A stretch of DNA of 64,000 nucleotides. Origin: Flavobacteriales bacterium (lineage in GTDB: Bacteria > Bacteroidota > Bacteroidia > Flavobacteriales_C > GCA-002722245). Of the stretch, positions 8,443-17,800 are shown piece by piece. A model generated the notes under the pieces. It did no database searches. It saw only the letters and a list, made by a program, of their open reading frames with translations, and was not told the DNA's origin. Where the stretch lies: positions 12,784 to 76,783 of the forward strand of contig JAHEZM010000010.1 in NCBI GenBank assembly GCA_023251075.1, read 5' to 3'. Position numbers and translations under genes: made by a program. Within the stretch, counting starts at the first letter, position 1, and the number at the start of each line of letters is the position of its first letter.

Positions 8443-8982
8443 TCAGGGTCTAATCTCAATCACGATTCCATTGTCCACCGCTTTCCATATTTCATCTATC
8501 TCCTCATTCGTAACCGCAATACAGCCATCGGTCCAATTGTGTAATAAATGCCCTTTACCCAATTTAGCCCATTTCTTCGGCAAACCATGAATCATAATAT
8601 CTCCGCCAGGGGAAACTCCTCGTTTTGCTGCCTGATCTTTATCGACTTGATTAGGATAAGAAATATGCAACGATAAATGATAACTACTTTTTGAATTTCT
8701 ATAATCAATGGTGTATTTTCCTTCCGGTGTTTTCTCATCACCCTCTTGTGTTTTATGTCCTTTGGGATGCTCACCTAATGAAATAGAATAGGTAGCAATT
8801 ATAGTATCTCTTCGCAACAAGTAAAGTTTACGCTTGCTTTTTTCCACCAGAATTTTATCTGCTTTACCAATGGGAGCTTTTCTTTTTTGACTCTCGGAAG
8901 TCACTACCTTTTCCTGTGTATTTCCACAGGCTAACGATAGCATTAAAAACAAAACCAACTTCATCATCCTCCCTTTTTTCAT
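8443..8982 (-). CDS. L,D-transpeptidase (YkuD-type) lipoprotein
   Basis: This family forms 3-3 peptidoglycan cross-links or attaches proteins to peptidoglycan. The chosen ATG at 8982 gives 179 residues; a GTG three codons upstream is less likely. The N-terminus has a short basic stretch, a hydrophobic core and a lipobox-like SLAC, so it should be an outer or inner membrane lipoprotein. A catalytic-domain histidine is in IHGLP and the nucleophile cysteine is in TDGCIAVTNEE, at the normal spacing of the YkuD fold. It starts 20 bp after the response regulator stop, so it is probably the last gene of the kinase-regulator operon and possibly its target. Confidence 0.88.
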   Translation of the reverse strand: MKKGRMMKLVLFLMLSLACGNTQEKVVTSESQKRKAPIGKADKILVEKSKRKLYLLRRDTIIATYSISLGEHPKGHKTQEGDEKTPEGKYTIDYRNSKSSYHLSLHISYPNQVDKDQAAKRGVSPGGDIMIHGLPKKWAKLGKGHLLHNWTDGCIAVTNEEIDEIWKAVDNGIVIEIRP

Positions 8983-9002
8983 GAAACGCACAGAAACAGA
9001 AA

Positions 9003-9752
9003 TTATTCAAACTTCATCAAAAATTCATCTCGCTTGTTAGGCGACACATCCACCTGCGATCCATCGCTCATGGTAATAAATCCACCCTTTCCTTTAGTGT
9101 ATTTAATCACATATTGCATATTAATCAAATGTGATTTATGTATGCGCACAAAATCAAAATCAACCAAACATTCTTCGTAGAATTTCAGTGTTCTGCAGAT
9201 CAATAATTTCTTTCCCGACTTTAAATGAAACTGGGTAAAATTATCTTGCGCTTCACAACGAATGACTTCAGAAATAGAAATCACTTCAAAACCTTCCAGT
9301 ATGGGCAATATAATTTTCTTACTTTGGTTATTGATGCTTTTTAAATTATCGATCAATACTTTAGTATGACTAGGCATCTCGCTTTTCGATAATTTCTTCT
9401 CTTTTATTTTTTCTACTGCTGCCACCAACTCATCAATATCTACGGGTTTCAAAATATAATAGGAAGCACTGAGATTTAAGGCTTTAATGGCATACTGACT
9501 AAAAGCCGTTACAAATACCACTTCAAATTGAATATTATCGAACTGCTCCAGCAAATCAAAACCGTTGCCATAAGGCATTTCCACATCCAGAAAAACGATG
9601 TCGGGATTTTTTTCCTTAATCAAGGGAACACCCGATTTTACCGAATCGGCCATACCCACCAATTCAACATCTTTACAATAAGTAGAAAGATAATTTTTTA
9701 AAGTTTCTCTTCCCGATTCTTCGTCTTCAACGATCACAGCTTTCAATTGCAT
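9003..9752 (-). CDS. LytTR-family response regulator
   Basis: The 249-residue protein has an N-terminal receiver domain (VIVEDEESGRE; phosphoacceptor Asp in VFLDVEMP; switch region VTAFSQYAIKAL) and a C-terminal LytTR DNA-binding domain (CEAQDNFTQFHLKSGKKLLI; FVRIHKSHLINMQYV). It is the usual cytoplasmic partner of LytS-type histidine kinases. It is preceded by the kinase gene after only 2 bp and followed by an L,D-transpeptidase, which suggests a cell-envelope signal. Targets are not deducible. Confidence 0.95.
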   Translation of the reverse strand: MQLKAVIVEDEESGRETLKNYLSTYCKDVELVGMADSVKSGVPLIKEKNPDIVFLDVEMPYGNGFDLLEQFDNIQFEVVFVTAFSQYAIKALNLSASYYILKPVDIDELVAAVEKIKEKKLSKSEMPSHTKVLIDNLKSINNQSKKIILPILEGFEVISISEVIRCEAQDNFTQFHLKSGKKLLICRTLKFYEECLVDFDFVRIHKSHLINMQYVIKYTKGKGGFITMSDGSQVDVSPNKRDEFLMKFE

Positions 9753-9754
9753 AA

Positions 9755-11662
9755 CTATTGTTTTTGAAAGGGAATTAAAATAGTAACTATTGTTCCTTCC
9801 CCATTTTGTTTATTGGCATCTTCAATATTAACCTTAAGGTTGGTTTTGTATAATTCGTTGATGATATGCAATCGCGTTTCAATATTTTTTAACGCCATTG
9901 ATTCGTTTTGCTTTTGATTTTTTGTTTTTAAAGCCTGCGATTTTTTTCTACCAATTCCATCGTCTTCTATCAACACCTTTAAATGATTTTGTTCGGCACT
10001 CACTCTCACCTTCAACATCCCCTTATCATCTTTATAGCGCAAGCCATGCCACACCGCATTCTCAATATAAGGCTGCACCAACATAGGCGGAACTTTGTAT
10101 TGATCAACCACCATCTCCTCATCCACTTCAAAAGTGTAATCAAACTTATTGCTAAACCTGAAATGCTCTAATTTCATATACAACTTTAACACCTCTATTT
10201 CCTCAGAAAGAGGAACAAAATCTTTTTGAGAATTCTCTAAAACAGAACGCATCAACTTCGAAAAATCACCCAAATATTTATTTGCCGTTTTTTGGTCGTT
10301 GGCAGAAATAAAACTATTTACTGAATTTAATGCGTTGAAAATAAAATGAGGGTTCATCTGACTTCTCAATGATTTTAATGCTAAAATTTGATTGGCCATT
10401 TTTTTCTGACGAATATTTTTCACCAGCAAATAAGAAGAAATAGTGATGACCAATAAAATCAAAACCAAAGCATAAATAAGATAACGCTGATTCTCTTTGT
10501 CTTTTTTCAACCCAGCAATCACCTGCGCCGTAATCTCCTTATCTTTTTCTAAAACTCCAATGTTTTTATTGATCGTAGTAACCCTTTCAATTACATTATT
10601 CATCTCCTTCAAATCACGTTCCTTCATTGCATAAATAGAATCCTGATATCTTGAATATTGCTTATAGCTTTCTAAAGCTTTATCGTAATCACCTGTTTGC
10701 TGATAAGCCTTAGACAAGGTTTTATAAGCTTCTGTTTTTTGCACCACATTTTTAAGCTCATCGGCCTTCTTAATACTTTTCTGCAAAGTAGGAATCGCTT
10801 CTTTCGCCCGTTCTTTCTCTACCAAAATCGTAGCATTCTCTATAGTTATTTTATTCGCTGCCGTTGGTGTTATTTGCTGCGACATCGTACTTTGGTTCAT
10901 TTCATAAACCTTATCGTACTCTTTATCCTGATATAATTGCTCTTTTAACTTTTCTTTTTTCTCCTCTACCAAATCTTCATTCTCCGATTTTTCTGCGGCT
11001 CTAACCGATTTACGATAATAATCCTGTGATTTAGCTTTATCATCGTTTTGCGAATACATCTTTCCTAAATACTCATTCGCCTCTGCTACCAATACCTGAT
11101 TCTTAATATTTTTCTCATCAACAGAAACCAGCTTAAAATATTTCATAGCTTCCGTTTCATTTCCCGATTTATAAGCCAATCTACCGTAGAAATTATTTAT
11201 CCAGGCTTTTCTATCCGAAGTGTTCTGATAAGCAGAGTTTATTGATTTAAGTATTCCTTTTGCTTTTTCAATTTGATTGGAAGCCTCATAAGCCAGCGCC
11301 AAATTTTCTTCTAAAGAATAATCAGATTTAAATTTTACTGCCGCCCTTTTTCTATAATATACTTTTTCAAAATACTGAGTGGATTGCACATACAATTTCA
11401 AATTGTAATTGGCTTTACCTAATAAAAAATAACAACGATCTTCTTTATTTAAATCACCTTCCTGGATGGCAATTTTAAGGGCCCTCTCCAATAAAGCAAC
11501 CGACTTCGCCGGATTCTTTGTCAGAAAAGATTCTGCTGAATCGGTGATCAAAGTAAATTCATCCGCATAAACATTCGATCTCAACGAAGCTATTTTCGTT
11601 TGCGCAAAAACACAGTTCACCGAGAACAACAAAAAGAAAACAAATAATAGCTTTTTAATCAT
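9755..11662 (-). CDS. TPR-sensor LytS-type histidine kinase
   Basis: With the ATG at 11662 (MIKKLLFVFFLLF) the product has 635 residues and a clean signal sequence; an upstream TTG would add 11 poorly placed residues. The periplasmic part (about residues 25-390) is TPR-like and ends in coiled-coil. A membrane helix follows near 393-415 (YLIYALVLILLVITISSYLL). The cytoplasmic kinase has the His_kinase motif SQMNPHFIFNALNSVNSFI with the phosphorylated His, the N-box QPYIENAVWHGL and the G-box EDDGIGRKKS. It signals to the LytTR regulator immediately downstream. Confidence 0.93.
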   Translation of the reverse strand: MIKKLLFVFFLLFSVNCVFAQTKIASLRSNVYADEFTLITDSAESFLTKNPAKSVALLERALKIAIQEGDLNKEDRCYFLLGKANYNLKLYVQSTQYFEKVYYRKRAAVKFKSDYSLEENLALAYEASNQIEKAKGILKSINSAYQNTSDRKAWINNFYGRLAYKSGNETEAMKYFKLVSVDEKNIKNQVLVAEANEYLGKMYSQNDDKAKSQDYYRKSVRAAEKSENEDLVEEKKEKLKEQLYQDKEYDKVYEMNQSTMSQQITPTAANKITIENATILVEKERAKEAIPTLQKSIKKADELKNVVQKTEAYKTLSKAYQQTGDYDKALESYKQYSRYQDSIYAMKERDLKEMNNVIERVTTINKNIGVLEKDKEITAQVIAGLKKDKENQRYLIYALVLILLVITISSYLLVKNIRQKKMANQILALKSLRSQMNPHFIFNALNSVNSFISANDQKTANKYLGDFSKLMRSVLENSQKDFVPLSEEIEVLKLYMKLEHFRFSNKFDYTFEVDEEMVVDQYKVPPMLVQPYIENAVWHGLRYKDDKGMLKVRVSAEQNHLKVLIEDDGIGRKKSQALKTKNQKQNESMALKNIETRLHIINELYKTNLKVNIEDANKQNGEGTIVTILIPFQKQ

Positions 11663-11803
11663 ACTGCAATTTAGCTTCCATTTGTCACACCTCAAAATTC
11701 TACCCTAAGTCGGGCATTTTTTTCACTAAGTCAAAAGCTCATTTTGCTAATTGTGGGTTTTTAAAGCCCCCGATAAAGCTCAACTTTTCGAAAAACAAGG
11801 CTT

Positions 11804-12541
11804 ATGAAATACTTTATTATTATCGCTGTTCTTACAGCACTTTCTTTCACCACCCTCAACTTTAAACAACAACAAAAAGGCTATCAACGGGTACGTGTGG
11901 CTTATAAAGAAAAAGAGGCCGTGATAACCACCGATCTTCAAAAGAAAAAGATTACAGTGGATAGTTTAAATATTTTGATCAACATCTATAAAGCAGAGAA
12001 ACAATTAGAGTTATGGGTAAAAAACAAAAAAGATACTTCCTATCAATTATTAAAATCCTATGCTATCTGTTCTATGTCGGGAGGTTTGGGTCCGAAAAGG
12101 AAACAAGGCGACTACCAGGTGCCTGAAGGGTTTTATCATATCAGTGTTTTTAATCCCTCTAGTTCTTATTATCTATCCATGGGAATTAATTATCCTAATT
12201 CTGCCGACAAAATTTTATGCTCTGACAATACCGGTGGAGATATTTTTATTCATGGAGATTGTTGTTCTATTGGTTGCGTTGCCATCACCGATAACCAGAT
12301 AAAAGAACTTTACTTATTCGCTTTGGAAGCTTTTAATAACAGACAAACAAAAATCCCTGTTTATATTTTTCCTACACGATTAAACAGCGAACGATACAAT
12401 ATATTGAATGCAGCCTATGCCGATAAAAAACCATTGATAACACTATGGAATCAGTTAAAAAAAGGCTACGATAAATTTCAACTTAACCATAAAGAATTAG
12501 AGTTTACCACCAATGCTCAGGGAGAATATATCTTTCACTAA
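11804..12541 (+). CDS. YafK-like L,D-transpeptidase family protein
   Basis: The 245-residue exported protein begins with a signal peptide (MKYFIIIAVLTALSF). The YkuD domain spans about residues 50-190. The signature IHGDCCSIGCVAITD carries the active-site His and Cys and is the YafK type. In Proteobacteria YafK family members act on protein-peptidoglycan links rather than only 3-3 cross-links, so a role in wall attachment or release is plausible but inferred. It is divergent from the histidine kinase operon, which itself ends in another L,D-transpeptidase, and is followed 88 bp later by a VWA lipoprotein. Confidence 0.85.
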   Translation: MKYFIIIAVLTALSFTTLNFKQQQKGYQRVRVAYKEKEAVITTDLQKKKITVDSLNILINIYKAEKQLELWVKNKKDTSYQLLKSYAICSMSGGLGPKRKQGDYQVPEGFYHISVFNPSSSYYLSMGINYPNSADKILCSDNTGGDIFIHGDCCSIGCVAITDNQIKELYLFALEAFNNRQTKIPVYIFPTRLNSERYNILNAAYADKKPLITLWNQLKKGYDKFQLNHKELEFTTNAQGEYIFH

Positions 12542-12629
12542 GTGGAAAGCTATTTTCACTAAGTACAGGTTTTCTTGCCTTAAGTTTTATACGAATTTCA
12601 CCACAGTTAAACCAATAAATACTATAGCC

Positions 12630-13787
12630 ATGAAAAATTTAATCTGTTTTGCATTATGCCTGTTTCTAATAATAACAGAAGGATGCGCACAACCACCAGT
12701 AACCGACAACAATGTTGATCCAACTCCATTGGCCAGCAACGTAAAAAAGAAGAAAATAAAATTGGCTCTTCTTTTAGATACCAGCAACAGTATGGATGGC
12801 TTAATTGAACAAGCTAAATCTCAGTTATGGAAAATTGTAAATGAATTGAGTTTGGCAAAATGCGATGGATTAAAACCCGATATTGAAATTGCCTTGTTCG
12901 AATATGGCAACGATGGCCTCTCCGCTGAAACTGGTTTTATCAGAATGGTTTGTCCGCTAAGCAGCGATTTGGATAATCTTTCTAAAAATTTATTTAGTTT
13001 GAAAACCAATGGTGGTAGTGAGTTTTGCGGACAAGTAATTCAATCGGCTATTAAATTATTGAATTGGAGTAATGATACTGCCGATTTACAAATGATTTTC
13101 ATCGCTGGCAACGAAGCCTTCGATCAAGGTTCGGTAAACTATGCACAATCATGTGTAGAAGCCAAAAACAAAAATATAGTGGTAAACTCTATCTACTGCG
13201 GAAATTTCAATGAAGGCATCAATTCATTTTGGAAAAACGGAGCTGATATTACTTCTGGTTCTTATATGAGTATTGACCACAATAGCAAAACAATTTTTAT
13301 TGCAACACCTTACGACAATCAGATTGCAGCATTGAACGACAGCCTAAATAAAACCTATATCGGCTATGGAAAAGAAGGTGAGAGAAAAAAACAAATGCAG
13401 GAAGAACAAGACAGAAATGCCGATCAATATGGAACAGCGAATAAAGTTTCCAGAACAGTGAGCAAGAGCTCTTCGGTATATAAAAATGAATCGTGGGATT
13501 TGATAGATGCACAAAAAGTAGGTGCAGTTGAAGTAGAAAAATTAACAGCCGACCAGTTGCCTGCAGAAATGAAAAGCATGTCGGTAACAGAACGCAAAGT
13601 TTACATTGATGCCAATGCAAAAAAACGAGAAGAGATTAATGTAAAAATTGCAGAATTGAATATAAACCGAACAAAATACATTGCCGAGCAAGAAAACAAA
13701 ACCACTACAAATACCAACACTTTAGAAAACACAATGATTCAATCGATAAGAAAACAAGCAAGTAAAAAGAATATGGTGTTTGAATAG
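12630..13787 (+). CDS. VWA-domain lipoprotein
   Basis: The start chosen is ATG at 12630 (385 residues), which gives an ideal lipoprotein signal with the lipobox-like TEGC; a longer frame beginning inside the previous gene lacks any leader. The von Willebrand A domain (about residues 48-240) has the MIDAS motif LLDTSNSMDG and a second acidic segment DLQMIFIAGNEAFDQG. The C-terminal third is lysine/glutamate-rich and predicted helical. VWA lipoproteins bind protein partners through a metal ion; the partner is unknown. It is downstream of the YafK-like gene and may share a transcript with it. Confidence 0.85.
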   Translation: MKNLICFALCLFLIITEGCAQPPVTDNNVDPTPLASNVKKKKIKLALLLDTSNSMDGLIEQAKSQLWKIVNELSLAKCDGLKPDIEIALFEYGNDGLSAETGFIRMVCPLSSDLDNLSKNLFSLKTNGGSEFCGQVIQSAIKLLNWSNDTADLQMIFIAGNEAFDQGSVNYAQSCVEAKNKNIVVNSIYCGNFNEGINSFWKNGADITSGSYMSIDHNSKTIFIATPYDNQIAALNDSLNKTYIGYGKEGERKKQMQEEQDRNADQYGTANKVSRTVSKSSSVYKNESWDLIDAQKVGAVEVEKLTADQLPAEMKSMSVTERKVYIDANAKKREEINVKIAELNINRTKYIAEQENKTTTNTNTLENTMIQSIRKQASKKNMVFE

Positions 13788-13823
13788 TTGGTTGTTCAAT
13801 CGGCGCATGGCTGCCGATAACCA

Positions 13824-13851
13824 AAAAGGGCTGTCGATCGACAGCCCTTTT
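13824..13851. terminator. Perfect palindromic terminator after the VWA gene
   Basis: AAAAGGGCTGTCGA (13824-13837) is followed directly by its reverse complement ending in TTTT (13851). The 28-bp palindrome is 36 bp after the stop codon. The U-run is short (four T). Confidence 0.7.
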
Positions 13852-13934
13852 AATTATATATCGTAATTACATTCAAGTACAACACTAAAAAAATACAGGA
13901 AAATAGCTCTGAAAAAAATAGTTATTTTTAAATC

Positions 13935-14201
13935 ATGGCTACCATTCAAGCGAAAGTTAAACCTGGTTCGTTCAAAGATGAAATAAGCATTGACGAAAAC
14001 AATCAGTGGATTATCAAAATCCGCGAGAAACCTATTGATGGTGCTGCGAATGAATATTTGATCAAATTTCTTTCGAAGGAATTAAAAGTGAGGAAAAGTG
14101 ATGTGGTGATTGAAAAAGGCTTGACGAGTCAGTTTAAAAAAATAGAAATTAATTTAAGTAATGAAGAACTCGATGCTATTTTAGCGCGATACAAAAAATA
14201 A
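13935..14201 (+). CDS. DUF167 (YggU-family) protein
   Basis: This 88-residue small soluble protein shows the family core VKPGSFKDEISIDENN, IREKPIDGAANEYLIKFLS and VVIEKGLTSQFKKIEI. The family is conserved from bacteria to eukaryotes and its biochemical role is unsettled. It is monocistronic here and convergent with clpS across an inverted-repeat element. Confidence 0.9.
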   Translation: MATIQAKVKPGSFKDEISIDENNQWIIKIREKPIDGAANEYLIKFLSKELKVRKSDVVIEKGLTSQFKKIEINLSNEELDAILARYKK

Positions 14202-14288
14202 AGCCCCCTCCCTCCCACCAGTTTCAATTTTGGTAGCATAGCTGTTCGAAACTTTACATGTCCTTTACCAATGATGTATTGTGTAAAA

Positions 14289-14502
14289 TTAACCACAGTG
14301 GCACAGAGAAACAGAGTTTCACAGAGAAATTTAAGAACACAAAGACGCCTTGCTTTGCGGAGTTCACAGAGTGCAGTACCTTAAACTTCGCGCATTTTCA
14401 AGTGCTACACTCTGTGAGCTCATTTTAAATGCAATGCCTCTGTGTACAAAAATTATTTTTATTTCTCTGTGAAACTCTGTTTCTCTGTGCCACTGTGGTT
14501 AA
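14289..14502. repeat. Nested inverted-repeat element (perfect 42-bp arms) in a gene-free stretch
   Basis: The gene-free stretch 14202-14570 holds two exact 42-bp reverse-complement arms (14289-14330 and 14461-14502), rich in CACAGAG / CTCTGTG. Inside the 130-bp centre is a second pair, TCACAGAGTG (14364-14373) and CACTCTGTGA (14408-14417). No open frame or transposase is present, so it looks like a non-autonomous miniature element or an RNA-hairpin element. The flanks (14202-14288, 14503-14570) show nothing else recognisable apart from a shared GTTTCAATTT. Confidence 0.9.
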
Positions 14503-14570
14503 AAAATCGTCATGCTATTTTGTGTGGTTTCAATTTGTTACCTCTCGCAATGACTTGCAGGATACAAATC

Positions 14571-14858
14571 CTACTCCACCTTTGCGCTCAATCCTTTTTC
14601 CAATAGTGCTTCACACATTACACGCAGTTCATCAAACTCACCGCGTTTAACACCGCATCTACCTTTATAGTGAATTAAAATAGTACATTGTTCGGCTTGT
14701 AATTCATCGTGATCACAAATTTCAATCAAACATTTTATTACATGATCAAATGTATTAACATCATCGTTGTAAATGACTAAATCGTAGAGCGGAGTTTCCT
14801 CCACCAATACATCTGTTTCATATTGTTCTTTTGTTTGTCGGCCGAATAAAATTGACAT
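14571..14858 (-). CDS. clpS: ATP-dependent Clp protease adaptor ClpS
   Basis: ClpS delivers N-degron substrates to the ClpA/ClpC unfoldase. The 95-residue length is typical: a flexible N-terminal tail, then the core LYDLVIYNDDVNTFDHVIKC with the N-D-D and T-F-D-H substrate-pocket residues. HYKGRCGVKRGEFDEL replaces the commoner V-H-x-x-G segment and still aligns. It lies 19 bp downstream of the giant SPOR protein gene on the same strand but has a good promoter of its own whose -7 box is 4 nt before the ATG. Confidence 0.93.
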   Translation of the reverse strand: MSILFGRQTKEQYETDVLVEETPLYDLVIYNDDVNTFDHVIKCLIEICDHDELQAEQCTILIHYKGRCGVKRGEFDELRVMCEALLEKGLSAKVE

Positions 14859-14862
14859 GTAG

Positions 14863-14892
14863 CTAAAATACTAAAAATTACTTTTTCAGCAA
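14863..14892 (-). promoter_or_regulatory. clpS promoter (TTG-N19-TATTTTAG-N4-ATG)
   Basis: On the minus strand TTG (14892-14890), a 19-nt spacer and TATTTTAG (14870-14863) are followed by 4 nt and the clpS ATG. The box has A instead of the third T of TTTG. The -33 element lies inside the 3' end of the upstream gene. A leaderless clpS mRNA is predicted. Confidence 0.55.
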
Positions 14893-17800
14893 TTCCAATG
14901 CTTTATCTACACTTATTTTATCTTTTCCTTGGTAGGCTACCAAGAAAGCATCTTTCAATCCGCTAGCCGTTACCTGATCTTTTAATTTTCTTGCTTCTTC
15001 CACAGAAGTAAAATTACCTATCGTGAAGATGGTGATTCCGGCAGCATCTTTATAGTATTCCACTTTCGCAGGTAAATTAAAAAACTGAGTAGTGGTTTCT
15101 ACCGGAACTTCTTTGGCGAAAGCACCCACCTGAACTTTAAATACAATGGCTCCGGCAGCAGGAGTTGCAGCGTTGGTAGCTACATTAGTATTGGTAGTAG
15201 CCGCTAGATTGGCTTGCGCTTCGTTCACTGTAATTCTTTGTCCGTTTCTATATACCGTTACAAAAGCATCAGGAATTCCCGACGCATTAATTTCTGCTTT
15301 CTTCGCATTCGCCGAATTCAAATCATCGTATTTCCCTACCGAATAACGATACAATCCGTTGGCCGTCATTTCTTCATTCAAGGGCTGACGATCGTAAATA
15401 CTTCCTTTTTTAATTGGTCGCGATAACACTCCAATTTGTACAGTATAGAATAGTTTATCACTCGCTTTAATTGATTCACTGTTTGCTTTATTTTCACCAG
15501 CTTCAGCCGCCGTAACAGTGTTTGCAATATTCACCGGATTTTTAACTTCCACTTTATTGATGGTTTCTACCTCTCTCGCTTCAATCACCTGTAAAGCATT
15601 TTGTTGTTGCTGAGAAGCTTTGGCAGTTACCTGATCGGCCTGATCCATTGAAATACGTTTGCCATTGTAGTAAGGCACCACAAAGGCATCAGGATAACCC
15701 ATTTGTCGGATTTTATCTTTCGCAATTGCAGCCGCTTTAAATGACCTGAAAGTTCCTGCAGTATAACGAATAAAGCCCATAGGTGTTTTTTCACCAAACA
15801 AAGGAGAAATACCTTTAAACAAATCTTGCGGAATAGGATTTCTGAATGCTCCTACCTGAACGGTATATACTAATCCTTCTGGAAGCGGAGCATCTAAAGG
15901 AATTGGTTTATTCTCATTATACTCAGCGTTGCCTTTAATTTCAAACTGATCTTTTAACACAGCTGCTTGGGGCTCTTGTGAAGTAGAACCAAACAAAGGA
16001 GCATTGTTTACATCAATTTTAGTAACACCATTATTTGTGTTTTGGTTGGGGTTAGTAGTTACCGGATTGGTATTAGCTGGAGCAGTAGTTACAGGCACAG
16101 TAACTTTAGCAACTTCTTTTTGGGTGTTGTCTTTATAGTTCGCAAAAGTATCGGTAGTTGTGTTTTTATCGTTTGATTTATTTTTCACTTCAGCAGCCAA
16201 CTGAGGATTTAAAGACTCTGCAAATAACTTTGCTTCTTTTCTTTTCGCATCCGCTTCAGCTCTTGAATTATCAATCAACTGAGAACTTTGTAAAGCTTGC
16301 TCTTCTTTTTGATCAGCTAATTTTTTCAACTTTTCTGCTTCCGCTACATTTCCTTTCGCCAAAGCTTGTTCCGATTGTAACTGATAGCTTTTGGCATCTT
16401 TTTTCAACTGAGTATATTTCTCTACTTCCTTCGCAATTTCATTTTCCATTTTTTTAGCTTCCGCTAATAAATCGTTGTATTGCTTACTTGCAGCAGCTGG
16501 TGTAATGGTAGTGGTTGCTGTATTCGTTGCAGTAGCAGTATTAGCATTAACAGGATTAGTAACAACAACATTCGTAGTAGCCGGAATATCTTTAATAGCA
16601 ATCATTTGCTCTTGTTTTTTCTCAGCTTGTTTTTTCAACTCCATAGCATAATTTAAAGTTGAAGTTGCAAGTATAGGATCATTAATAGTTGCTGCTTCTT
16701 TTTCCTTTTCTTTCGATTTAGTTAAAAGGTCATTGACTTCTTTGTGTAATTTTTCAAATTCTGTTTTTTGCGCCGGACTTAAAGTTTCTTTTTTGATTGC
16801 ATCAATTTTCTTTTGGTTGTTTTCTATTAATAACTGATCGTTTTTCAACTCAGTATTGATGGCAACATTTTTTGCTTTAACAGAATCTTCTTTAGAAACT
16901 TTTACAGCGCTAGGAATCACATCAGGTTTACTTTCAATAATTTTCTTTTGTGTTTCGAGTGCCTTATTTTCTAATGCAAAAGCTTGATTGTTCAAATCTG
17001 TTTGTCCGGCAAACGATTTTGTTTTCTTCGCTTTCTCCCTAATTTCTTTCGCCTTATCAAAATCATCTTGCGCTGCTTTCAATTCTTTGTTTTGTTTATC
17101 CGTTAGCTTCAAACCATTTTTTTCAATCGCTTGCTGAACTTTCAACTTATTGGCTTTGTTTTCCGCTTCATTCAACTCGCCTTGTTTAACCATGGCTTGT
17201 TTCATTTTTAAGCGTCCGAATTTTGTTTTCTTATTGGCCTCTTTATTGAATTTTTTAATTTCCGATTTCTTCTTAGTATCACTGGCTTTCTTTTTTAATT
17301 CTTGCGCTTCTTCATAATACTTTGCTGCATCGGTTTGAAGTACATTAACTTCATTGGCTATGATTTGCACCGATTCATCTTTAGCGTAGGTATAATCAGG
17401 ATTTTGTTTTACGCCATAAGCGCTGGAAATCGTGGAAGCTAAATCGGCTTTAGGATTAGTAGATGTTTTTTTAGAAGTGTCAACGGCAGACACCATAGTA
17501 TTAGGATTTACAGCAACAGTAGTAGCACCTTGGTTTTTCAAAGCCAATAAATCAGCCTCTTTCATTCGTTTTAAAATCTCATGTTGCTTTGCAATAACTT
17601 CTGTTTCTTTTTGATAGGCTTCATTGATATTAGTCACTTTGGCTTTAAAATCTTTTGCTGTTTTATTTTTTTCACGAACCAGTAAAGCTTGTAACCATTT
17701 GTTTTCTGTTGAACTTAATTCTTGTGGATCAACGGTAAGTTTACCTTCATCAATAGCTTTATTAATTAACGATTGGTTGTAATCGTATTCTGCACGGTTG

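Noticed and set aside
12513-12629. In-frame extension of the VWA gene into the YafK-like gene
   Set aside because: The extension overlaps coding sequence and spoils the lipoprotein signal that begins at ATG 12630.
14202-14570. A hidden RNA gene such as a tRNA or 6S RNA in the longest gap
   Set aside because: No tRNA-like T-loop, acceptor or promoter was seen; the structure is explained by the nested inverted repeats.
16158-16457. Plus-strand open frames inside the giant gene
   Set aside because: They are opposite lysine/glutamate-rich coiled coil, which creates long stop-free antisense frames; translations are Leu/Phe/Ser-rich with no known features.
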